From Bacteroidota bacterium (GTDB taxonomy: Bacteria > Bacteroidota > Bacteroidia > Bacteroidales > Bacteroidaceae), in assembly GCA_023458215.1 (NCBI GenBank), contig JAEXAJ010000220.1, positions 1 to 64,000 of the forward strand: a stretch of 64,000 nucleotides of DNA, given 5' to 3'. The position numbers and the translations under genes are program-made. The notes under the pieces are model-generated. The model was not told the origin of the DNA. It saw nothing but the letters and a program-made list of their open reading frames with translations, and did no database searches. Below, in pieces: positions 9,136 through 17,772 of the stretch (positions are counted from its first letter, which is position 1; each line of letters opens with the position of its first letter).

Positions 9136-10449
9136 TCAGAGAGTGACTGTTACCCGCGTATATTCATTCACTTGTGAATCTATGGCTATCTTACCGCCAT
9201 AGACTGCCAGTATCTTCAGGGATAAACTCAAACCAATCCCTTGCCCGGCAAACTCTCGCGTATTGGTTCCACGATAGAAGGAGTGGAAGATATGTTTAAT
9301 CTCGTCATCGGGTATTCCGATTCCCAAGTCCTTAACTTCGACCACCAGATGCCCTTCAACGACTTTCACAAGGACGTCGACTTGTCCTTCTGAATATTTA
9401 CGGGCATTGTCTATGATGTTTTGAAATGCCACTCTCAGTAATTGATAATTTGCGTTGACCGGCCGATCGGATTCTATCCGAAGCACTACTTGAGGGTATT
9501 GGGAACATAGTTCGCGGAGCAAAGCAACTAAATCGACTTGTTCCTTATCATTCAACAAAAGCTCCTTCCCTTCGCGCGAAAGGAAAAGCAGATGCTTTAT
9601 CAACTGTATCACCCGCTTGCTCTCGATGGAAATGCGTTGCAGCGAGTCGATATATTCTGCCGGCGTGCGTTCCTTCAGCAAACTGATCTCGCATTCGCCT
9701 TGAATGGCAGTGAGCGGATTATTGAGTTCATGCGACGCACTGCTGATAAAGGACTTTTCTGCCTGAAAAGCGGTATCTATCCTATCGAGCATGTCGTTTA
9801 AGGCACGAACCAGTTCATCCAGTTCGTCCTTGTTATCAAAGACTTTCATGCGGATATTGAGATTATTGCCGCGGATGCGTTTCAGTTCTTTCAGTATATG
9901 TTGCAGGGGATGCAGAATGCGGTTGGCATATAGTTTGCCGATAAAGAAGATGCAAACGCAGCTAATCAGTAACAATACGATGGCAAACACCAGTATATGC
10001 TGTTGTATGTCGCGCCCGTAATGATTGCTAGCCATGACCAGTACCACAAAGTTGCCTTCATTATCGGGATAGTATAAAGCAGAGCCTCTGAGATTGCCAT
10101 AGACAAACGTTACGGGGATGTTCTTGAAAAGCCTCACCTGCTGATGAGGGTCAAGATACTTATTCAATGAATCTTTGACGGCAGGCATACTATCTACATT
10201 CAGCAGTATCTCCCGCGCCTGTGGCAGCAGTTCGTTGTATTTCTGTTGGATTTCCCGATAGCTGGACTCATCCACTTCATCTTTTTCCCAATGCTTCTGA
10301 GCTGTAAGGAATGCCTTCTGAGCCAAGTAGGAGTCATATAGATTGTTAATATACCGGGAGGTATATACATAGAAGCCCAGCAGGACTACGGCAATAGCCC
10401 CCACTGTAATAAGGGTATAGAACATTGCTATCTTAGAGCCTATTTTCAT
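9136..10449 (-). CDS. Sensor histidine kinase
   Basis: A 437-residue membrane kinase. One transmembrane helix near residues 8-30 and another near 151-171 bracket a periplasmic sensor region of about 120 residues. A HAMP linker (about 172-228) follows, then the HisKA box SASHELNNPLTAIQ with phospho-acceptor His240, and a HATPase domain with a visible N box (FQNIIDNARKYS), G1 box (DLGIGIP) and G2 box (GQGIGLSL). It is co-transcribed 19 bases after its response regulator. The efflux genes czcCBA lie immediately upstream on the same strand, so metal or envelope stress is a plausible signal, but the sensor domain itself is not diagnostic. Confidence 0.88.
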   Translation of the reverse strand: MKIGSKIAMFYTLITVGAIAVVLLGFYVYTSRYINNLYDSYLAQKAFLTAQKHWEKDEVDESSYREIQQKYNELLPQAREILLNVDSMPAVKDSLNKYLDPHQQVRLFKNIPVTFVYGNLRGSALYYPDNEGNFVVLVMASNHYGRDIQQHILVFAIVLLLISCVCIFFIGKLYANRILHPLQHILKELKRIRGNNLNIRMKVFDNKDELDELVRALNDMLDRIDTAFQAEKSFISSASHELNNPLTAIQGECEISLLKERTPAEYIDSLQRISIESKRVIQLIKHLLFLSREGKELLLNDKEQVDLVALLRELCSQYPQVVLRIESDRPVNANYQLLRVAFQNIIDNARKYSEGQVDVLVKVVEGHLVVEVKDLGIGIPDDEIKHIFHSFYRGTNTREFAGQGIGLSLSLKILAVYGGKIAIDSQVNEYTRVTVTL

Positions 10450-10468
10450 ACTGCGTCCTCTCTTTTGC

Positions 10469-11146
10469 CTATTGGATGCCCATCATATAGCCCATCCCTA
10501 CCACAGTGTGAATGAGCTTGGCAGGATAGTCTTTATCGATCTTGTTTCTGAGATAGTTTACATATACATCGACCACATTGGTATTGGTATCGAAGTTCTT
10601 ATCCCATACGTCTTTGAGCAGAGTCATGCGCGAAAGCACCACTCCCTGATGGGTCATGAAGTATTCCAAAAGCCGGTATTCCTTCACTGTAAGCTCAATA
10701 TCCGTATCGCCCCGCCGGGCTCGGCGGATGTTGCAATCCAGCACGAGATCGGCACAGGTCAACTGCAAAGCCGGTGCTTCCTGCCCCCGGCGCAACAATG
10801 CCTTGATGCGTGCTTCCAGTTCCTGAAAGCTGAAAGGCTTGACCAGATAATCATCGGCGCCGGCGTCGAGTCCTTTAACGATATCTTCGGTAGTACCCAG
10901 CGCGGTGAGCATGATAACCGGAGTTTGATAGCCCCATTTAAGGCGATATTGCCGGCACAGGTCGAGCCCGTTCGTGCGTGGCATGATGATATCGAGCACT
11001 AGCAGGTCGAAAAGTTCGTTCTGCAACAATAGCCAGGCGGAGGCACCGTCGTGGGCCACCGCGACTGTATGACCAAATTCCCGCAATCCTCGCTCAATGA
11101 ATGAGGCGATGTTCACCTCATCTTCGGCCAATAAGATTTTTGCCAT
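10469..11146 (-). CDS. OmpR-family response regulator
   Basis: A 225-residue regulator with a receiver domain (1-120) containing the acidic pair Glu8-Asp9, phospho-acceptor Asp52 in LVLDIIMP, Thr81 and Lys103 in DDYLVKPF, followed by a winged-helix DNA-binding domain (about 127-225; RMTLLKDVWDKNFDTNTNVV). It receives phosphate from the kinase encoded directly downstream. Its own promoter box stands 25 bases upstream. It may control the neighbouring czcCBA efflux genes, which have an inverted repeat over their promoter, or the system may be a general envelope sensor like RprXY. The target is inference. Confidence 0.9.
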   Translation of the reverse strand: MAKILLAEDEVNIASFIERGLREFGHTVAVAHDGASAWLLLQNELFDLLVLDIIMPRTNGLDLCRQYRLKWGYQTPVIMLTALGTTEDIVKGLDAGADDYLVKPFSFQELEARIKALLRRGQEAPALQLTCADLVLDCNIRRARRGDTDIELTVKEYRLLEYFMTHQGVVLSRMTLLKDVWDKNFDTNTNVVDVYVNYLRNKIDKDYPAKLIHTVVGMGYMMGIQ

Positions 11147-11171
11147 ATCGATAGGGGTTTTAAGTATGGTG

Positions 11172-11179
11172 CAAATATA
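11172..11179 (-). promoter_or_regulatory. -7 box before the response regulator (TATATTTG)
   Basis: The minus strand reads TATATTTG, a perfect match to the Bacteroides -7 consensus, 25 bases before the start codon. This gives the two-component genes a promoter separate from the efflux operon upstream. Confidence 0.65.
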
Positions 11180-11306
11180 ACAGAATTAATTTGTAAGAAA
11201 CCCGTCTTTACCAGCTTATGCCGGTACAGAAAGAAAATATAACTCAATATGATAATGAATCAGGCTCTCTTCAAGACCAAGGCACATAGCATCCAGTGAT
11301 GGGATA

Positions 11307-11394
11307 ACAATCATGGCGGATGATTCCTACAATCATGGCGGATGATTCCTACAATCATGGCGGACGATTCCCACAATCATGGCGGATGATTCCT
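11307..11394. repeat. Four tandem 22-bp palindromic units
   Basis: Four head-to-tail copies begin at 11307, 11329, 11351 and 11373, each reading approximately ACAATCATGGCGGATGATTC plus two bases. Each unit contains AATCAT-GGCGG-ATGATT, a 6-bp inverted repeat with a 5-base loop. Unit 3 has two substitutions, one of which breaks a stem pair. The array fills the gap between the czcA end and the response-regulator promoter. Confidence 0.92.
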
Positions 11395-11419
11395 ATCTAA
11401 AGTATAGACTGATGCCAGC

Positions 11420-11509
11420 TTATATCGTTAGACAGCCCTCCTCCATCAGGACATATATGCGGCTGTTGCCGTGAAGCGTGGTACGTTCCATCGGCACACG
11501 ATCCGTCAT
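11420..11509 (-). CDS. Possible 29-residue peptide coupled to czcA
   Basis: An ATG overlaps the czcA stop (ATGA) and opens a 30-codon frame ending in TAA before the 22-bp array. The peptide begins MTDRVPMERTTLHGNSRIYV and has no obvious membrane segment or metal motif. The four-base overlap is typical of translationally coupled genes, but a frame this short can arise by chance and no homologue is known to me. Confidence 0.3.
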   Translation of the reverse strand: MTDRVPMERTTLHGNSRIYVLMEEGCLTI

Positions 11510-14500
11510 AACTTCCTACGGTTCAAGTTTCCGTCCTTGTCATAGAGCATCTTCTCGTACACCACCTCCACAATAAGCGGAAAGATGAACAGGGCGAAAA
11601 AAGTAGCCCCCAGCAGTCCTCCGATAATGACGATAGCGAGCGGTCGTTGCGACTCCGACCCTATGCCGTGGCTCATGGCTGCCGGCATCAGACCGATGGC
11701 CGCCATAGCCGCCGTCATCACCACCGGACGCACCCGAGAGCGCACGCTCTCCTTTATGGTTTGGGGCAGCGGAAGCCGCGCTTGGATGTTATGCTTGATA
11801 TCGGATATCATAATCACTCCATTCTGGATACAGATGCCGAACAACGCTATGAATCCGATGCCCGCCGATATTGAGAAGTTGAAATGTGTGACAAGCAACG
11901 CAATGATACCGCCCACCGCGGCAAAAGGCACGTTCAGCAACACCAGTCCCGCATCACGCGCATTGGAGAACAGTACAAACAAGATGATGAAGATAATGGC
12001 TATACTGACGGGCACCACTTGCGACAAACGTCCCGTGGCGCGTTGCTGGTTCTCAAAATCTCCCGTCCACTTCAAGCTGTATCCTTCGGGCAGATGAACC
12101 GCCGCGTTCACCTTCTTTTGTGCTTCGGCTACAGCCGTACCCATGTCCCTGCCACGCACCGAGAACTTTACGGCACAGAAGCGGGTATGGTTATCACGGA
12201 AGATCAGCAGCGGACCCGTAATGGTCTTTATCTCCGCCAGTTCTTTGATGGGTATCATAGTGCCATTCATGGTAGGCACCAGTATTTTGCCAATCTCCTC
12301 CTCGTTCTTCCTGAACTCCGGCTTGTAGCGAACCATGATATTAAACTTGCGCTCATCTTCATAAAGCAGCGAGGCCGATTTGCCGCCTATAGCCATCTCA
12401 ATGATGGACTGCACATCTTCCTTAGCCACACCGTAACGAGCCAGGCTGTTCTCATTCAACTCAATACGCAGTTCCGGCTGGCCGATGTTACGAATAACTC
12501 CCAAATCTTCGATGCCCTGCACGGTGCCCAATATCTTGTCTATTTCCAGCGCTATCTTCTCCGAGCGATACAAGTCCTTGCCATACACCTTCACAGCGAT
12601 AGAGCCTTTGACGCCCGAAGCCGCCTCTTCCACATTGTCCGTGATGGGTTGCGAGAAGTTAAAGTCCACGCCGGGATAATACGAAAGGTCCTGCTGCATC
12701 TTGTCTATCAACTCAGGTTTGGTCAACTTGCTTTTCCATTCCTTCTCCTGATAGATATCTACGTGGAACTCTATGTTGTAGAATCCTGTGGCATCGGTTC
12801 CGTCATTGGGACGTCCGGTTTGCGACAGCACTTGCTTTACTTCAGGATAAGCGGCAAGCCTGCGCCTCATCTGATTGGCCAGATGCACGGACTCATCCAA
12901 AGAGATGCTCTGTGGCAAAGTGGCGCGAATATAGATAGAGCCTTCGTTCAGTTGCGGCAGAAACTCCGTGCCCAGCCAAGTAAACATCCACAGTCCGACC
13001 ACAGCCACAACACTTGCCACAGCAATGGATAGCTTACGACGAGCATGACAGCGGTTGAACAATCCGGTAGCCCGGTCATTAATGAAGCGCACAAAGAAGT
13101 TATTCTTCTCGCGCACGTTCTTCTTCAACAGCATCGACGACATGACCGGAACCAGTGTCAGCGTAAACAGCAATGCTCCCAGCAACGCAAATCCCAAGGT
13201 ATAGGCAAGTGGCGAAAACATCTTACCCTCCACCTTCTGGAAGGAGAAGATAGGAATAAGCGCCGTAATGATAATCAGCTTCGAGAAGAATACAGCCTTC
13301 GCCTTATCCTTGGCAGTCTGCCGGATAAGCCCCATCTTCGACATCAGGTTAAAGGCGGGCATACCCACCTCCCTCGCCTTCTTGTCGAGCGCCACAAACA
13401 CGCCTTCTACCATCACCACGGCGCCGTCTATGATAATACCAAAATCGATAGCACCCATGGATAGCAAGTTGGCGGACATGCCCATAGCCCGCAGGCAGAT
13501 AAACGCGAACAACAATGCCAAAGGAATCACCACGGCCACAACCACGGTGGTACGCCAGTCCGCCATAAATATCAATACAATGAATGTCACCAGCAGAATG
13601 CCTTCAATCAGATTACGGGTGACGGTATCGACAGCCAGGTCTACCAGGTTCTCCCGGTCATAGAAGGGAACAATCTGCACGTCTTTGGGGAGTATGTTCT
13701 TGTTAATATCTTCAATCTTCGTTTTCAGGGCGTTAATCACTTCACCCGGATTCTCGCCTTTACGCATCACCACGATGCCTTGCACCACATCATCTTCGTC
13801 CATACGCCCCACCTGGCCCAAGCGCGGCAAGGAGGACTCGTGTACGTCAGCCAAATGGCGGACAAGCACCGGAGTGCCGTTAATATTCTTGACTACGATG
13901 TTCTTCAGTTCCTCCATATCGTTAATCAATCCGATGCCACGCACCACATAAGCCTGAGAACTTTTGGTGATTACGTCTCCGCCGACATTGATGTTACTGT
14001 TGGCAATGGCGTTGTACAGTTCCGACGGAGTAATGCCGTAGTTGATTAGCTGGTGCGGGTTCACGCTGACCTCGAAAGTCTTCACCTCTCCACCGAAACT
14101 GACAATATCCGCCACACCCGACACTGCCCTGAGGTTGCGTTCGATCACCCAATCCTGCAAGGTTTTCAATTCGCGTACACTACGTTTGTCACTGCGCAGG
14201 GTATAGCGGTAAATCTCTCCCGTAGGGCCATAGAGCGGCTGTACGTCGGGAGTTACCCCTTCGGGCAGGTCGGCGTCATTCAACAGGTTGTAAACTTGCT
14301 GGCGGGCGGTGAAGTCATCGACACGGTCGTCGAACATCACATTGATTACCGAAAGTCCGAAAAGGGTGGTCGAGCGTATATCCGTCTTCTTCTGTACCGG
14401 ATTCATCGCTATCTCGATGGGAATTGTTATGAACTTCTCCACTTCCTCGGCACTCCGTCCCGGCCATTGGGTGATAATGGTCACTTTGGTGTTGGTTACA

Positions 14501-14631
14501 TCCGGGAAAGCGTCTATGGGCGTTTGCCGGAAAGACACAACGCCGGCTATAACGGCAATCGTAGTACAGAAAAAGATAAAGAACTTATTCTTCAGCGAGA
14601 AGGCTACAATATTATCTATAAACTTATGCAT
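11506..14631 (-). CDS. czcA: Heavy-metal RND efflux transporter (CzcA type)
   Basis: The inner-membrane proton-driven pump of a tripartite efflux system, 1041 residues, with the expected twelve transmembrane helices in two halves separated by periplasmic loops. Transmembrane helix 4 carries DFGIIIDGAVVMVE (Asp396, Asp402, Glu409), the DFGxxxDGAVxxxE pattern of CzcA-type pumps for divalent Zn/Co/Ni, and not the pattern of Cu/Ag CusA. It follows czcB by 15 bases in the order C-B-A. The metal assignment comes from this motif and family knowledge. Annotation as CusA is a common alternative, because the adaptor and outer-membrane genes do not discriminate. Confidence 0.88.
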   Translation of the reverse strand: MHKFIDNIVAFSLKNKFFIFFCTTIAVIAGVVSFRQTPIDAFPDVTNTKVTIITQWPGRSAEEVEKFITIPIEIAMNPVQKKTDIRSTTLFGLSVINVMFDDRVDDFTARQQVYNLLNDADLPEGVTPDVQPLYGPTGEIYRYTLRSDKRSVRELKTLQDWVIERNLRAVSGVADIVSFGGEVKTFEVSVNPHQLINYGITPSELYNAIANSNINVGGDVITKSSQAYVVRGIGLINDMEELKNIVVKNINGTPVLVRHLADVHESSLPRLGQVGRMDEDDVVQGIVVMRKGENPGEVINALKTKIEDINKNILPKDVQIVPFYDRENLVDLAVDTVTRNLIEGILLVTFIVLIFMADWRTTVVVAVVIPLALLFAFICLRAMGMSANLLSMGAIDFGIIIDGAVVMVEGVFVALDKKAREVGMPAFNLMSKMGLIRQTAKDKAKAVFFSKLIIITALIPIFSFQKVEGKMFSPLAYTLGFALLGALLFTLTLVPVMSSMLLKKNVREKNNFFVRFINDRATGLFNRCHARRKLSIAVASVVAVVGLWMFTWLGTEFLPQLNEGSIYIRATLPQSISLDESVHLANQMRRRLAAYPEVKQVLSQTGRPNDGTDATGFYNIEFHVDIYQEKEWKSKLTKPELIDKMQQDLSYYPGVDFNFSQPITDNVEEAASGVKGSIAVKVYGKDLYRSEKIALEIDKILGTVQGIEDLGVIRNIGQPELRIELNENSLARYGVAKEDVQSIIEMAIGGKSASLLYEDERKFNIMVRYKPEFRKNEEEIGKILVPTMNGTMIPIKELAEIKTITGPLLIFRDNHTRFCAVKFSVRGRDMGTAVAEAQKKVNAAVHLPEGYSLKWTGDFENQQRATGRLSQVVPVSIAIIFIILFVLFSNARDAGLVLLNVPFAAVGGIIALLVTHFNFSISAGIGFIALFGICIQNGVIMISDIKHNIQARLPLPQTIKESVRSRVRPVVMTAAMAAIGLMPAAMSHGIGSESQRPLAIVIIGGLLGATFFALFIFPLIVEVVYEKMLYDKDGNLNRRKL

Positions 14632-14646
14632 GCTCTGTTCCTCCGG

Positions 14647-15738
14647 TTATTCTGCACTCAATGCGTTGTAAACTAGCAATACGTTCTTATTCAGTATCCT
14701 GTCGCCTGCCGACACACCGGACGAGAGATAGCAATCCCTGCTTAGTTGCTTGTAGACATCCACCTCTTTTACAGCCAGTTTGCCGGTGGCATCCACCGTT
14801 ACCACATAGTTCTTGCCTCCCTCGAAGATAAGCGCATGCAAGTCTATCCGGGGCAACTCTTTATCGGATGCTTTGCTCTGCACATACACGTTGGTAAACA
14901 TGCCCGGCTTCAGCAGATAGCCGTTATTTGCCAACTTCACCCGCACGCTCATCGTTTTGCTTTCTTCATTCAGCATGTGATATACCTTGTCGATATTCCC
15001 GGTGAACTCCTTATCAGGATAAGCAAGCGTCGTGATACGCACGTGGGCGCCTTCGTGCACCTTGCTGATATCACTTTCATAGACATCCGCCATCACCCAT
15101 ACGTTCTCAAGACCGGAGATGATGAATATCTCATCGCTTTGGTCGGAACGAAGTTGCATCTCCTTATTGATGTTCTTCTCCACGATAAAGCCCGATACAG
15201 GCGCTTTGACCTGATAGAGCGACTTTCCAGAAATATGATAAATGGAGAATATCTCGGAGATGCGTTTAGTTTCTGCTTCAGCATTGCTCAATTCTTGTTT
15301 AGCTTGCAGGATATCACGCTCGGATGCCATGCCCGAAGCGAACATATCTTGCACCGACTGGAGATTCCTGCGGGCGATGATGAGCTGCTGCTCGGCTTCC
15401 TTGGCTTGTTTCTCATAATCGGCCACTTCCCCGCTCCGGATAGTGGCAAGTATGTCTCCTTTCCTCACATGGTCGCCTATCTCGGCATACACATCGGTGA
15501 CGGTACCACCGAAAATAGGAAATACGCGCGCCACTTGCTCTTGATTGAAAGTGACTCTACCATTCAGCGTCAGTTCATCGGTTACTTCATGCAGTTTTAC
15601 CGTGTCTACCGACACTACTTTCTTCAGGCTATCAGTCAGAAACATCTCTTGGGAAGACACCTTCGGAGCTTCCGACGGACGGGTACAGGCACTCACCAAT
15701 GCCACGCAAAGGCAAACGGATACTAAAATACGGTTCAT
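14647..15738 (-). CDS. czcB: Efflux periplasmic adaptor lipoprotein (CzcB/CusB type)
   Basis: A 363-residue membrane-fusion protein that links the RND pump to the outer-membrane channel. It has a lipoprotein signal ending in LVSAC (Cys18). It then has a lipoyl-like half-domain (GGTVTDVYAEIGDHVRKGD), an alpha-helical hairpin rich in A, E and Q (about 115-150), a second half-lipoyl segment (VKAPVSGFIVEKNI) and a beta-barrel region. No histidine- or methionine-rich metal-binding extension is seen. Neighbouring genes are spaced 6 and 15 bases away, so the three are one operon. Confidence 0.88.
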   Translation of the reverse strand: MNRILVSVCLCVALVSACTRPSEAPKVSSQEMFLTDSLKKVVSVDTVKLHEVTDELTLNGRVTFNQEQVARVFPIFGGTVTDVYAEIGDHVRKGDILATIRSGEVADYEKQAKEAEQQLIIARRNLQSVQDMFASGMASERDILQAKQELSNAEAETKRISEIFSIYHISGKSLYQVKAPVSGFIVEKNINKEMQLRSDQSDEIFIISGLENVWVMADVYESDISKVHEGAHVRITTLAYPDKEFTGNIDKVYHMLNEESKTMSVRVKLANNGYLLKPGMFTNVYVQSKASDKELPRIDLHALIFEGGKNYVVTVDATGKLAVKEVDVYKQLSRDCYLSSGVSAGDRILNKNVLLVYNALSAE

Positions 15739-15744
15739 ATGCTT

Positions 15745-17010
15745 TTAATAATTAATTACGGTTTGTCCTACAGTGGTATTCAGATTCTCCATAGCAAGAA
15801 ATACATTCTTCCTCAACTCGTACAGTTGCAGGCAGGTTTCTTTGTAGCTTTGGTAGTAGTCAATGAACTCCAGCATACTGATATTACGCTTGCTATAATT
15901 TTCATTGACACCGCCAATCAGTTGATTGAAGTTGTGCTCCAGTTCGTCATTGGAATCCTGATAAAGTTCTATCGCCTTTTGCATTTGATGATAAGAGGCA
16001 TAAAGTTCCATGCGTGCTTTTTCCATCGCATATTCTTCTTCCTTGCCGTTTTGCAGCACATCGAATTTAGCAGATCTGATATTGCCCTGGTTACGGTTGA
16101 AGATAGGGACAGAAAGGCTGATGCCGACCGCAAAGTAGTTATTGATAAAGTTGCCCGCGCGATCGTACATGCCTTTCACCGAAAACTCCGGTGCGGCCAT
16201 AGAACGTTGCAACCTCAAATTGGCCTTGGCAGCATTCACTTCGGCACGGGCAACCTTCAAATCGGGACGCATCGCAAGCATGCCGCTCATTTCGGCAAAA
16301 GAGATGGTAGAGAGATTGATTTGCTTCAATACCCCGACATCATCCAGCAACAGACTCGTCTTTTGCCCGGCAGGTATATTCAATAATAAGTTCAGCTCAC
16401 CTTGCCGGTCTACAAGGTCGTTTTCGACATCGTTTCTTTCTTTTCGCAATGATAACAACAATGCTTCCAGGCGCGAACTTTCCAACAATGAAACATTGCC
16501 CTTGCCCTGTTGCTCTTTGGTGGCTCGAAGCAGTTGACCGAGTGATTCTATCTCTTTATCATAGACACTTATAGAACGTGTCAGGAAATAAACTTCCACA
16601 AACGTTTTATTCAACTCGCTACGAAGGGTGCGCAACACCTCCTCAAATTGGTATTCCGCAATTTCTTTATTTACCCTTTCCAGCCGTACGCGCTTGTTGC
16701 GCTGCCCGGCAATTTGGATAACCTGTTCTATTTCAACAGCCGATTCACCTTCACTACCCAAATCAAAATATTTGCCGTTCAAACGGTTATAAATATTCTG
16801 TTCCAAGGAAATAACAGGGTTGTCAAACAATCGGGCTTGCGTAACTTGTGCTTGTGCCATATCGATATTATACCGCTCGGCTATCAATGAAAGGTTGAGC
16901 GCCAGGAATCGCTTTTCCGCTTCTTGCAGAGTCATTGTGGCAGCCATATCCTGCGCACGCAGGAACGCACAAATAGTAGAAATGAATAAAACAGTAAACA
17001 ATCTTTTCAT
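15745..17010 (-). CDS. czcC: Outer-membrane efflux channel (TolC family, CzcC type)
   Basis: A 421-residue outer-membrane factor with a signal peptide (about 1-19) and the two-fold repeat of long coiled-coil helices typical of the family. Examples are TLQEAEKRFLALNLSLIAER near the N-terminus and LAMRPDLKVARAEVNAAKAN in the second half. It ends shortly after a tryptophan-free helix without a membrane anchor. It is the first gene of the operon and lies just downstream of a promoter box covered by a 10-bp inverted repeat. It should form the exit duct of the pump encoded by the next two genes. Confidence 0.88.
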   Translation of the reverse strand: MKRLFTVLFISTICAFLRAQDMAATMTLQEAEKRFLALNLSLIAERYNIDMAQAQVTQARLFDNPVISLEQNIYNRLNGKYFDLGSEGESAVEIEQVIQIAGQRNKRVRLERVNKEIAEYQFEEVLRTLRSELNKTFVEVYFLTRSISVYDKEIESLGQLLRATKEQQGKGNVSLLESSRLEALLLSLRKERNDVENDLVDRQGELNLLLNIPAGQKTSLLLDDVGVLKQINLSTISFAEMSGMLAMRPDLKVARAEVNAAKANLRLQRSMAAPEFSVKGMYDRAGNFINNYFAVGISLSVPIFNRNQGNIRSAKFDVLQNGKEEEYAMEKARMELYASYHQMQKAIELYQDSNDELEHNFNQLIGGVNENYSKRNISMLEFIDYYQSYKETCLQLYELRKNVFLAMENLNTTVGQTVINY

Positions 17011-17011
17011 A

Positions 17012-17040
17012 CTTACTTTTGATTTTGGCGCAAAAGTAAG
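17012..17040 (-). promoter_or_regulatory. czc promoter box within a perfect 10-bp inverted repeat
   Basis: CTTACTTTTG at 17012-17021 and CAAAAGTAAG at 17031-17040 are exact reverse complements, nine bases apart. The right arm contains the minus-strand -7 box TACTTTTG (17031-17038) of czcC. A second short palindrome, CGGAA-ATCA-TTCCG, lies just upstream at 17051-17064. These are candidate operator sites, or an RNA hairpin at the 5' end of the message. Confidence 0.6.
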
Positions 17041-17114
17041 CCTCCATCTCCGGAAATCATTCCGAAGTTGATTATAATACTCTTAGATGAGATTAGAATA
17101 TGATTAGAAATTTC

Positions 17115-17657
17115 CTATTCCACCGGAGTCAGCTCCCCTGTTACCGAATCTATAATGAAACCATACACACGAATATCTTTAGGAATCAGCGGATGATTAG
17201 TGATGGCCGCCACTGTTCCTCTTACAGAATTCTCCGTGTCTTCAAAGCCATACAGCCAGGAATTAAAATCGACTCCACAGAAACGAATCATATCTATTGT
17301 TTCTTGCTTGACACCACGAGCCTTCATGTGGTCTATCATTTCATCACTATGCAAATGGCATGCACCGCAATCGGAATGGGCAATCACCATGATATCGGTC
17401 ACCCCCAATTCGTAAATAGCCACTGTCAAACTACGGATAACACTACCAAAGGGATGCGAAATAACAGCACCCGCATTCTTAATAATCTGCGCATCTCCAT
17501 TCTTCAGCCCCAAAGCCGCCGGCAGTAACTCTGTCAGACGTGTATCCATACAAGAAAGGATAGCTATCTTTTTACTGGGATACTTATTCGTAATGTATTT
17601 CTCATATCCCTTATTCGCAACGAACTGTTTGTTATACGCAAGAATATCTTCCATCAT
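17115..17657 (-). CDS. Beta-class carbonic anhydrase
   Basis: Interconverts carbon dioxide and bicarbonate in the cytoplasm. The 180-residue protein has the zinc ligands Cys36 (in SCMDTR), His94 and Cys97 (in HSDCGAC), plus the Asp38-Arg40 dyad. The length and motif spacing fit the compact bacterial beta-CA group. It is monocistronic, with its own promoter box 30 bases upstream, and divergent from radA. Two consecutive ATG codons begin the gene; either could be used. Nothing links it functionally to the efflux operon that follows on the same strand. Confidence 0.92.
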   Translation of the reverse strand: MMEDILAYNKQFVANKGYEKYITNKYPSKKIAILSCMDTRLTELLPAALGLKNGDAQIIKNAGAVISHPFGSVIRSLTVAIYELGVTDIMVIAHSDCGACHLHSDEMIDHMKARGVKQETIDMIRFCGVDFNSWLYGFEDTENSVRGTVAAITNHPLIPKDIRVYGFIIDSVTGELTPVE

Positions 17658-17686
17658 GGCCTCCGGTTTTAAATGGTTTCTACCTA

Positions 17687-17694
17687 CAAATATA
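17687..17694 (-). promoter_or_regulatory. -7 box before carbonic anhydrase (TATATTTG)
   Basis: The minus strand reads TATATTTG 30 bases upstream of the carbonic anhydrase start, followed downstream by a purine-rich CCGGAGG ribosome-binding site just before the ATG. Confidence 0.65.
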
Positions 17695-17735
17695 AAAAAA
17701 CTCCCTGAGACTCTCCTCCTCTGCCATGAAAAATG

Positions 17736-17743
17736 TACCTTTG
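17736..17743 (+). promoter_or_regulatory. -7 box before radA (TACCTTTG)
   Basis: TACCTTTG matches TAnnTTTG and lies 29 bases before the radA ATG. It shares the 110-base divergent region with the carbonic anhydrase promoter. It shows that in-frame codons before 17773 are outside the message. Confidence 0.6.
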
Positions 17744-17772
17744 GGCAGTCATTTATAGAAAGATGTAGGGTT

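Noticed and set aside
11307..11394. CRISPR array
   Set aside because: The units are directly adjacent with no unique spacers and no cas genes occur in the window; the same holds for the other 22-bp arrays.
11884..13032. Long plus-strand frame opposite czcA
   Set aside because: It is antisense to a highly conserved pump gene and has no promoter; such frames are common opposite codon-biased genes.
17593..17772. 60-codon N-terminal extension of RadA
   Set aside because: It covers the carbonic anhydrase 5' end and both divergent promoter boxes; RadA homologues start at the zinc finger.
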